From Phycisphaerales bacterium (GTDB lineage Bacteria; Planctomycetota; Phycisphaerae; Phycisphaerales; SM1A02): a DNA stretch of 64,000 bases. How positions within the stretch are numbered: the stretch's first letter is position 1; every line of letters begins with the position of its first letter. Under the pieces are notes generated by a model, which had not been told where the DNA came from, searched no databases, and was given only the letters and a program-made list of their open reading frames with translations. A program made the position numbers and the translations under genes. The stretch is from contig JAJDDB010000027.1 in assembly GCA_029260575.1 (NCBI GenBank), forward strand, positions 2,501-66,500. The letters run 5' to 3'. Below, in pieces: positions 37,284 to 43,709 of this stretch.

Positions 37284-38060
37284 CTACTTTGCCTTCTGCT
37301 TACTCGCACGCTTCTTCGCGGTCGTGCTCGGCTTTGCCGATGCGGTTTTATTCTGCTTCGCGTTGGAACAGAATTCCTCACACAACGGATGTTCAGTACA
37401 GTTCTCACCTCGGGCTTTGCATGAATAGCGCCCATGCCAGATCAACAGGTGGCTCAGCAAAGTCCATTGTTCGCGCGGAAACACAGCCATCAGATCGCGT
37501 TCGATCTTTACCGGTTCGGTTTGTTTGGTCAGACCGAAGCGCTGTGACACTCGGCTGACGTGCGTATCGACGACAACTCCCTCCGCCTTGCCGAACGCTT
37601 CGCCGAGCACGACGTTAGCAGTCTTTCGGGCCACACCGCGCAGCGTCAGCAGTTCTTCCATTGTGTCGGGGACGGTGCCATCGTATTCCTCAACGATGCG
37701 CGTCATTGCTGCATGAATCGCCTTGGCTTTGTTGCGGAACAGGCCGATGGTCTTGATATAAGTCTCGATTTCCTCGGGCGAAGAATCGGCAAATGCCTTT
37801 GGCGTCTTGAATTTCCTGAACAACGCAGGCGTCGCCTTGTTGACGCCGGCATCTGTCGATTGAGCTGACAGAATTACAGCTATAAGCAGCTCGTCTGGCG
37901 TGCGATAGTCCAATTCGCAGTGCGCATCGGGATAGTACCGCTGCAGCGCTTCAAAGATATGCTGGGCTCGTTGTTGCTGAGCCGACGTCTTTCGGGGAAG
38001 TGTTGATGCGGACGATTGCTTCGTTCGCTGTTTTTTTTTCGTGCTGGTTTTCTTTGCCAT
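37284..38060 (-). CDS. nth: Endonuclease III, with altered Fe-S loop
   Basis: DNA glycosylase/AP lyase for oxidised pyrimidines. About 258 residues with a Lys/Ser-rich head and tail. The helix-hairpin-helix LTLRGVARKTANVVLGEAF carries the catalytic Lys, and VVVDTHVSRVSQRFGL holds the catalytic Asp. The C-terminal cluster region reads CKARGENCTEHPLCEEFC, that is C-x6-C-x5-C-x3-C, while the classic enzyme has C-x6-C-x2-C-x5-C; the third classic Cys position is His here. A start at the GTG at 38072 is also possible. The stop is 10 bases from the convergent lipoprotein stop. Confidence 0.9.
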   Translation of the reverse strand: MAKKTSTKKKQRTKQSSASTLPRKTSAQQQRAQHIFEALQRYYPDAHCELDYRTPDELLIAVILSAQSTDAGVNKATPALFRKFKTPKAFADSSPEEIETYIKTIGLFRNKAKAIHAAMTRIVEEYDGTVPDTMEELLTLRGVARKTANVVLGEAFGKAEGVVVDTHVSRVSQRFGLTKQTEPVKIERDLMAVFPREQWTLLSHLLIWHGRYSCKARGENCTEHPLCEEFCSNAKQNKTASAKPSTTAKKRASKQKAK

Positions 38061-38099
38061 GGCTGTACGCACTTGTGTGTCCTTTTATTGTGTGCGCGG

Positions 38100-38672
38100 T
38101 CAAGTTTCATCGCTCGGTGTGAACGCAACCGCAGATGCGCTGATCGCAAACAGCACGATGAACATGTTCGCCTTCAGCAGGCTGTCGGCTTTCGTGTGAT
38201 AAATATTGAACGTTGCGCGAACGCGCTCGGCTTCTATGGTGTCGCCGGCTTCTGCCGCCTGCCACCAGCTGCGCAGCTGTCCGTTCATGACGGGCGCCAG
38301 CGCTGTCACGTGATAACCGAACAGGCACGCTGCGATTGCGATGCATATTGCACGGACAGCCGTCGCCGGCTTGCGCAGCTTCATACCGAAAACAAGTACC
38401 TGCAGAACAAGTGTCAGCAACACCAGCGCAATCGCAACAAACTGGATCAGATCAACGCTGGTGAACACCGGTTCCATGACGTGCGACGCTGCCAGGCGGG
38501 CATGTTCGGTTTGTGGAAAGTCGGCATACCGTTCAATCGTCATCGGCAGGTTGTCATTGCTGAGCACTGGGAAGACATTCATCGCAGCCACCGCCGCTGA
38601 AATGAGCGAGGCACCCCACAGCAGCAAGCCGAGCCAGTAGACGATGTTGTTCAGGCGGGCGTAACTTTGCAT
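38100..38672 (-). CDS. Four-helix membrane protein (DUF4149-like)
   Basis: 190 residues with four membrane helices: NIVYWLGLLLWGASLISAAV, LIQFVAIALVLLTLVLQVLV, ATAVRAICIAIAACLFGYHV and ANMFIVLFAISASAVAF. A soluble His-containing loop lies between helices 1 and 2 (TEHARLAASHVMEPVF). The layout is like the DUF4149/TMEM205 group, but I base this on topology and the conserved Trp/Gly opening only. One base separates it from the stop of moaE upstream, so they are co-transcribed. Confidence 0.6.
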   Translation of the reverse strand: MQSYARLNNIVYWLGLLLWGASLISAAVAAMNVFPVLSNDNLPMTIERYADFPQTEHARLAASHVMEPVFTSVDLIQFVAIALVLLTLVLQVLVFGMKLRKPATAVRAICIAIAACLFGYHVTALAPVMNGQLRSWWQAAEAGDTIEAERVRATFNIYHTKADSLLKANMFIVLFAISASAVAFTPSDET

Positions 38673-38673
38673 G

Positions 38674-39141
38674 TCATTGGCCGTCCTGGTCGTGCTGCAC
38701 GGGATGCCCCTGGGACCAGGTGCTGCCGTCTTCCCATTGTTCGCGCTTCCAGATCGGCACCGTCTTCTTCAAGGTGTCAATCAGGAATCTGCACGCCTCG
38801 AAGGATACGCCGCGATGGCCGCATACAACCTGCACCAGCACACTCGCAGCGCCCGGCGGCACGTCGCCGGTTGCGTGATGCACGCGCACAAAAAAGCATT
38901 CGTATTGATTCAACGCCTGTTGCGCCAGATCGTGCAGCGTCTTCACCGCAAGCGCTTCGTAACATTCGTAGCTCAATCGTTTCAGACGGCCGTGCGACGG
39001 ATGCTTTTCCTCGCGGGTACGGCCGAGAAACACGCATTCAGCGCCGGCAGATTGCGGGAACTGCTCCAGCGGCACGTACGTGACGGGTTCATCGAGCAGT
39101 TGTATATCGATTCGAAAGTCGTCGGACATCGGTATCTGCAT
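38674..39141 (-). CDS. moaE: Molybdopterin synthase catalytic subunit
   Basis: Adds sulphur to precursor Z, with MoaD, to make molybdopterin. 155 residues. Motifs: AECVFLGRTREEKH, LSYECYEALAVKTLHDLAQQ, VRVHHATGDVPPGAASVLVQ, and the active-site stretch DTLKKTVPIWKREQWEDGS with the conserved Lys residues. The stop is one base before the DUF4149-like gene. moaD is not adjacent; moaB lies 840 bases away on the same strand, with a + strand gene between. Confidence 0.93.
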   Translation of the reverse strand: MQIPMSDDFRIDIQLLDEPVTYVPLEQFPQSAGAECVFLGRTREEKHPSHGRLKRLSYECYEALAVKTLHDLAQQALNQYECFFVRVHHATGDVPPGAASVLVQVVCGHRGVSFEACRFLIDTLKKTVPIWKREQWEDGSTWSQGHPVQHDQDGQ

Positions 39142-39206
39142 CGTACCGCACTTGTGACTGTCTCAACGGTATAGCCGCCAAAGGTTCGATAGACTGATGT
39201 TCTTCT

Positions 39207-39956
39207 ATGGATTCACCGCACTTTGACAGCATGTTTGCGCTCACCATCGGCCCGCTTTCCATGCCGGCCCGCGCCGCTATGGATCAGTGCGACCGGCTGA
39301 ATATTCGATATGTGCAGTGGAGCGCCAATTACCCCGGTATGCGGCCTCGGGATCTGGACGGTTCTGCACGCCGTGATCTGCTGGCATCGCTCCGCAGGCG
39401 TACTCTGGCACCAGCCGGCATCGACCTCTGGATCCCACTGGACCACTTCACAGAAAACGAACATTCGGAGCGCGCAGCCGAGGCGCTGCTTGCGACAATC
39501 ATCCTTGCCGAAGACCTCGGCGGCATCCCCATCAGTACGGCTTTTCCAGCCAACGACAGTACCCAACACATTCTTGATGTGATTCAATCCGAAGCACACC
39601 GCCGCGGTGTTGTCATCGCAGATCACAACACCAAAGCAACGCCGCAGTCGTTGCCGGCCCTCAAGATCGGAATCGACCCCGCTGCAGTGATCGCGTGCGG
39701 TGACAATCCGAGCAGTGCCGTCGTCGACGCGGGTCGTAATTGTAAGTCAGCACGAATCAGCGATTTACTGACTTCCGGCACCCGCGGCCCGATCGGTCGC
39801 CCCGACGGGCAACTTGACGTACAGGCATATCGCGCAGCTCTGGCAGCGATCGAATACGACCAGCCTGTTGTCGTCGATTGCCGAGGATGGATTGATCACT
39901 GGAACGGAATTCGCCAGTCATTGCACACATGGGGCAATGCCGCGCCGGTGTTCTAA
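39207..39956 (+). CDS. Sugar phosphate isomerase/epimerase-like TIM barrel protein
   Basis: 249 residues. The repeating strand-helix layout and the phrase MRPRDLDGSARRDLLASLRR followed by ILAEDLGGIPISTAFPAND recall the xylose-isomerase-like TIM barrels (AP endonuclease 2 family) frequent in planctomycetes. The metal ligands typical of the family (Glu, Asp, His, Glu at strand ends) are not evident, so this may be a divergent or inactive member. It lies between moaE and moaB on the opposite strand. Its role is unknown. Confidence 0.55.
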   Translation: MDSPHFDSMFALTIGPLSMPARAAMDQCDRLNIRYVQWSANYPGMRPRDLDGSARRDLLASLRRRTLAPAGIDLWIPLDHFTENEHSERAAEALLATIILAEDLGGIPISTAFPANDSTQHILDVIQSEAHRRGVVIADHNTKATPQSLPALKIGIDPAAVIACGDNPSSAVVDAGRNCKSARISDLLTSGTRGPIGRPDGQLDVQAYRAALAAIEYDQPVVVDCRGWIDHWNGIRQSLHTWGNAAPVF

Positions 39957-39978
39957 GTCGATCAAGTCCGCCTGTTGA

Positions 39979-40551
39979 TCAGGCCCGGCGTGGCATGACA
40001 AGATGCGCCAATTCCGGCACGATTAGTTTTTCCATAGCAGTCCGGATTGCGTGTACCGAGCCCGGCAGCGCAAAGATAAACGTCCCTGTTGAATCAGTGT
40101 CCCCCCCTTTACCGCGCACCAGCCCTGCCATTGCCCGGCTGAGCATCGCAGCAGCACCGACCTGTTCGTAGCTGATCATTCGAAACAGTTCTCCAAACCC
40201 ATCAATCGGAACGTCGATCAACCGTGAAACGACATCGATCGTGCCGTCACGCTTGGCGAAACCGGTTCCGCCGGTGGTGAGAATCACGTCAATGTCCGGC
40301 TGGTTGATCCAGTCTTGAAGCTGCTGCTCGATTGCTGCTGCGTCATCACGAACAATTGTGTGTGCAGCCGATTGATGTCCACCGGCTTCGAGCATCGCTC
40401 GAATGAGCGGCCCGCCTTCATCTGTCTCAGGCGTTCGCGTGTCGCTGATTGTCAGGACTGCGCACCGGGCCGGCGCAGTCTTTGCGAGTGAGTCAGCACA
40501 GCGACGGTGCTGCGTATGTGACGGCGTTTGTGATGGATTGCGTCTGTTCAT
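39979..40551 (-). CDS. moaB: Molybdenum cofactor biosynthesis protein B
   Basis: 190 residues. The MoaB/MogA domain shows RCAVLTISDTRTPETDEGG, VILTTGGTGFAKRDGT and FALPGSVHAIRTAMEKLIVP, which are the molybdopterin-binding and nucleotide-binding loops. About 30 N-terminal residues are extra and disordered. It is 12 bases downstream of nrdR, an unusual pairing that suggests a shared transcript. It probably adenylylates molybdopterin or keeps the MoaB role; MogA and MoaB cannot be fully separated by eye. Confidence 0.9.
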   Translation of the reverse strand: MNRRNPSQTPSHTQHRRCADSLAKTAPARCAVLTISDTRTPETDEGGPLIRAMLEAGGHQSAAHTIVRDDAAAIEQQLQDWINQPDIDVILTTGGTGFAKRDGTIDVVSRLIDVPIDGFGELFRMISYEQVGAAAMLSRAMAGLVRGKGGDTDSTGTFIFALPGSVHAIRTAMEKLIVPELAHLVMPRRA

Positions 40552-40563
40552 TTGCAGAGCCGA

Positions 40564-41064
40564 TCAGACACCATCCGGAAACAGCTCACGCTCGTTGGGC
40601 AACGGGCGCGGCCGGGATTGCAACTCGTTGACCTCAGCGGCAAATTCATCAAGCGAACTGAAGTTGTAGTACTCACTTGCATACCGGATGTAGGCAATCT
40701 GGTCGATTGCGCGGAGGCGCTGGGCAACCCGCAGACCGATCTCGCGGCTGGGGACTTCGCGCTCAAACTCGCGATGCAGTGCATCTTCGACAACACGTGC
40801 AAGTTGCACCTTGACTTCTTCGGGCACCGGCCGCTTGCCGCAGGCGTTCTGCAGACCCGCAAGAAGTTTTTCCATATCGAACGGCTCACGCCGACCATCA
40901 CTCTTCACGACAACCAGGCGAGCCGTCTTCTCGACGCGTTCGTATGTCGTGAACCTGCGGTCACAGTCCAGGCACTGACGCCGGCGACGCACCGCAAGCC
41001 CACCGTCTGCGGCGCGGCTGTCAATCACCTTGTCACGATCTTCGTTGCAATACGGGCAGATCAC
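40564..41064 (-). CDS. nrdR: Transcriptional repressor NrdR
   Basis: NrdR represses ribonucleotide reductase genes when ATP/dATP binds. 166 residues: zinc ribbon MICPYCNEDRDKVIDSR and RRRRQCLDCDRRFTTYERVE (CxxC pairs with the Arg-rich stretch), then an ATP-cone (VVVKSDGRREPFDMEKLLAG, IAYIRYASEYYNFSSLDEF). Length and order are as usual. NrdR boxes were not found near it. nrdA/nrdJ genes are not in the window. Confidence 0.95.
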   Translation of the reverse strand: MICPYCNEDRDKVIDSRAADGGLAVRRRRQCLDCDRRFTTYERVEKTARLVVVKSDGRREPFDMEKLLAGLQNACGKRPVPEEVKVQLARVVEDALHREFEREVPSREIGLRVAQRLRAIDQIAYIRYASEYYNFSSLDEFAAEVNELQSRPRPLPNERELFPDGV

Positions 41065-41191
41065 AGGTCAACCTCTCGAATTGCCATGGCGATACAACAT
41101 CTGGGCCAGCGCCCAATCGCCTGCGACAACACGTGGTATGGTCCGGGCCTGCCTCCAACCTGTCAAACCGGGCATCCGAATTCGACGCGGA

Positions 41192-42892
41192 TTACTGCGT
41201 TTCCGTTGCGGGTACTTCTTGGTCAATGCCGCGAGATTTGAGCAGTTCCTGCAACGAAAGCAATTGCTCCTGTAGTGCGCGGTAGTCCCGCAGTACAAGT
41301 TCGCGCGTCTTGACCGCGACCTGTAACTCATACTGCAGATCTTGAGCCAATTGAAGGCTCTCATCTCGTTGGTCGTTGGATTCCTGCAGGGCGATGCTCA
41401 ACTGGTTCACATCTTGCTGCAGGTGTGAGTGCTGGATTTCCCGTTTCAATTCATCAAGACTCACACGGCGTTTTGGCAGCTTCGGTTGGACACCGTTGTT
41501 GGCCGGCTGATCAAGCAGTTGCATCAATCTGATCTTGTCGATCAACTCAAGATGCGAATCCGCAAAGAGAACAAGAAACGTTGACATCTGTTCGTACATG
41601 GCCCGATCGACGCCGACGATGCGCGCCGCCCAGTCGACCGTGGTGTCAACATTGGGGTTGAAGCTGTAGTCGATCCAATAGTCACTTCCATCGCGCATGG
41701 GGCCAAGCGGAGAACGAAGATCACCCGGCTGCAAGTATCCCACATCAACCAACTGCTGCAGGTTTGTCAGCGGTACATCTTGTTCAGCCGCCCACATGTT
41801 CCACCCTATGCTGATCTTGCGCATCGCGGCAAGCGCCTGCTGCCGCTTCATGTGAATGTCTTTTTCCAATGCGGTCGGCTGCGGCATGACGTTGGGATCA
41901 TCATCCATCGCCGCGCCTTCCGGCTGCACTGACAGCTCATCTAGAATCCACTTGACCTTTTCCTGCATGCGCATCGGAGCATGCACGAACAACTTGCCGC
42001 CGACAATCTGCATATGCGCGGTCGCGCCGCCGTTGACATCCCAGTACTCAGGTTCCACCATCTCGTAAATCAATCCGGACACCTGTTCAGTCGCGTCACC
42101 GTGATCGATGCCGTGTGTCTGAAACATATTCAGGAGCGTGGCGCTGATATCGAAACTCACAAGCCTTGATTCCTGACGATCAAAGACATCGCGCCGATCG
42201 AGAATCAGCATGCGACCCTTCAGTCGCCAGTCGATTGTGTCCCACGCGTCATCGAATCGCCGATTGAGTTCATCGAGCACTGTGAGCACGGAAATCTCTT
42301 GGGCGCTGAAACCCAGCGGTTGATCCGGATCCAGCCCGGCATCTCCGAGTGATCTCCAGTCGACGGAAACGCCGATCTCGTTCGTGTCAACGATTGCTTG
42401 AACGATCTCACGCGGAGACATGTCCATCTCGACATCAATATCAATCGTGTCAAGCGTGCTCGCATCGGCCTGTCGTTGTTCCTGATCCGCAGCAGCGTAC
42501 ATCGCCGGATCGCTTGAATGGGCCGACCCGAACTGACTGCCGTTCGTCATGACTGCAACTGATGCGACAACGGCAATTGTTCCTGCACCAACAAGAAGCG
42601 TATTCATGATCAATCTCCTTTTTGGATATCGATTCGCGTGCCGAAAACGTTCCGCAAGCTCCGCTGCTTCCCCAAGCTCTTCAATAGCCTGCCGCATCGC
42701 TGATTCGCCATCAAGACCGCGCAACATTAAATCCCGGGTTCGTTCGGTGAGATGTCCGCGCAATTCCTCGCGGATTGAATCGCGTTGCACTCCGGGCAGA
42801 CGCAACAGGCGATCAAGAACCTCAAGCCAGGCATCGATGCTTGACGGCTGCTGCACATCACGCTCATGGACATCAATGTCACGCAATCTCAT
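41192..42892 (-). CDS. Anchored membrane protein with HAAS-like N-terminus
   Basis: 566 residues, start overlapping the padR stop (ATGA). The N-terminal helical region (WLEVLDRLLRLPGVQRDSIR, GESAMRQAIEELGEAAELAE) is like the HAAS/permease-prefix domain that accompanies PadR regulators. One membrane helix (TLLVGAGTIAVVASVAVMT) precedes a large extracytoplasmic part with two STN/secretin-N0-like stretches (MSPREIVQAIVDTNEIGVSV, FVHAPMRMQEKVKWILDEL) and an end rich in Gln coiled coil. Function unknown; it resembles planctomycete proteins that sit in PadR-controlled pairs. Confidence 0.65.
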   Translation of the reverse strand: MRLRDIDVHERDVQQPSSIDAWLEVLDRLLRLPGVQRDSIREELRGHLTERTRDLMLRGLDGESAMRQAIEELGEAAELAERFRHANRYPKRRLIMNTLLVGAGTIAVVASVAVMTNGSQFGSAHSSDPAMYAAADQEQRQADASTLDTIDIDVEMDMSPREIVQAIVDTNEIGVSVDWRSLGDAGLDPDQPLGFSAQEISVLTVLDELNRRFDDAWDTIDWRLKGRMLILDRRDVFDRQESRLVSFDISATLLNMFQTHGIDHGDATEQVSGLIYEMVEPEYWDVNGGATAHMQIVGGKLFVHAPMRMQEKVKWILDELSVQPEGAAMDDDPNVMPQPTALEKDIHMKRQQALAAMRKISIGWNMWAAEQDVPLTNLQQLVDVGYLQPGDLRSPLGPMRDGSDYWIDYSFNPNVDTTVDWAARIVGVDRAMYEQMSTFLVLFADSHLELIDKIRLMQLLDQPANNGVQPKLPKRRVSLDELKREIQHSHLQQDVNQLSIALQESNDQRDESLQLAQDLQYELQVAVKTRELVLRDYRALQEQLLSLQELLKSRGIDQEVPATETQ

Positions 42893-43266
42893 GATGCCGG
42901 CTCACTTCTCTCGGCCAGCGCATCGGGAATGAACGACTCAATCAGCTTCTGACATGCGCGATGCGTTGCAATGCGCTGTTCGAGCTTGCGCTTGCCCTTG
43001 GCGGACAAGCGATACCACTTGCGTTTGCGACCGCCGGCTGTTTCGCTGTCATCCGCTCGGACTTCATCCCAACTCGACAGCAGGAGTTTCTGCTTTTCGA
43101 GTTTGTGTAGCAACGGATACAGCACGCCTGGCGTGAGGCGCAGCTGCCCCTCGGACCGGGCTGCGACTTCCTTGCTGATCGCGTAGCCGTACAACGCATC
43201 GTCCGCCAATACGGACAGAACGAGCAGATCAGCGTGCTGGCGAATGAGATCGGATTCGATCGACAT
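42889..43266 (-). CDS. PadR family transcriptional regulator
   Basis: 125 residues, winged-helix regulator that usually represses its own gene and a membrane-protein neighbour. The family core is visible: LLVLSVLADDALYGYAISKE, VAARSEGQLRLTPGVLYPLL and HKLEKQKLLLSSWDEV, then GGRKRKWYRLSAKGKRKL. It overlaps the HAAS-like gene by 4 bases, so one mRNA carries both. A candidate operator lies about 80 bases upstream (43347-43367). Confidence 0.92.
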   Translation of the reverse strand: MSIESDLIRQHADLLVLSVLADDALYGYAISKEVAARSEGQLRLTPGVLYPLLHKLEKQKLLLSSWDEVRADDSETAGGRKRKWYRLSAKGKRKLEQRIATHRACQKLIESFIPDALAERSEPAS

Positions 43267-43346
43267 GGCGGGAACTATCCTTTGTCAAAGGCAGCGGAGG
43301 CTCCGGGCCCGGTAGATTCTTGAAGACACGAATGCCTTCCACATGA

Positions 43347-43367
43347 ATATATCGCATCACGATACAT
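43347..43367. promoter_or_regulatory. Candidate PadR operator
   Basis: An inverted repeat ATATATCG-catca-CGATACAT with a perfect inner core TATCG/CGATA. It lies 80 bases upstream of the padR ATG and fits the AT-rich dyads bound by PadR proteins. Autoregulation is the expected role, but only the symmetry supports it. Confidence 0.4.
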
Positions 43368-43494
43368 CCGGTTCCAAGGGATTGTCAAGAAAGTTCGAAA
43401 AGTTGATCTGCCGATTGAAAACGCATGAGCCGTGAACCGATGAACGTCTCGGATCATTGACCCGCGACGAAACCGGGATACGCTTGTGGCAGTT

Positions 43495-43551
43495 ATGAAC
43501 AACCGCAGCATCACTATGACGACGACCACGACCACCCCCGAGGGGGGCTGA
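43495..43551 (+). CDS. Threonine-rich leader peptide of thrS
   Basis: 18 codons, MNNRSITMTTTTTTPEGG, ending TGA at 43549-43551. Seven of 18 residues are Thr, six in a row, encoded ACG ACG ACC ACG ACC ACC (43519-43536) after an earlier ACT. The ORF lies about 160 bases before the thrS start and directly ahead of a hairpin terminator. The pattern is that of a leader peptide whose translation reports Thr-tRNA charging. A second ATG at 43516 abuts the Thr run. There is no clear Shine-Dalgarno site. A weak promoter (TTGACC 43457-43462, TACGCT 43479-43484, 16 apart) would put the transcript start only a few bases before the ATG, so the leader may be nearly leaderless. Confidence 0.75.
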   Translation: MNNRSITMTTTTTTPEGG

Positions 43552-43552
43552 C

Positions 43553-43596
43553 GCCGTCGCTGTGGTAAGACTTTCTGATCCCCCACCAGGCACGGC
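43553..43596 (+). promoter_or_regulatory. Candidate antiterminator of the thrS attenuator
   Basis: GCCGT (43553-43557) can pair with ACGGC (43592-43596), and TGGT (43563-43566) with ACCA (43585-43588), with a small internal loop. This helix uses the left arm of the terminator, so the two cannot form together. Its 5' arm starts two bases after the leader stop, where a terminating ribosome would cover it. ACCAC in the Thr codons (43531-43535) can also pair with GTGGT (43562-43566), giving a possible 1:2 helix. Confidence 0.55.
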
Positions 43597-43620
43597 AAAC
43601 AGCCGTGCCTGTTTCGTTTT
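43588..43620 (+). terminator. Attenuator terminator before thrS
   Basis: Perfect 9-base arms AGGCACGGC (43588-43596) and GCCGTGCCT (43602-43610) with loop AAACA, followed by GTTTCGTTTT. It lies 90 bases before the thrS ATG with no gene ending upstream on this strand, so its only sensible target is the thrS leader transcript. Confidence 0.8.
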
Positions 43621-43709
43621 ACGATACGTGCGTACAACTCATTGTCGAGCATCATTCGGAGCGAGGACGCTTCGGCTCGCACAGCAATACACACTCAGGA
43701 CGTTCTTCA

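Noticed and set aside
43267-43709. T-box riboswitch before thrS
   Set aside because: No T-box consensus sequence or specifier stem is seen; the Thr-rich ORF plus terminator explains the leader better.
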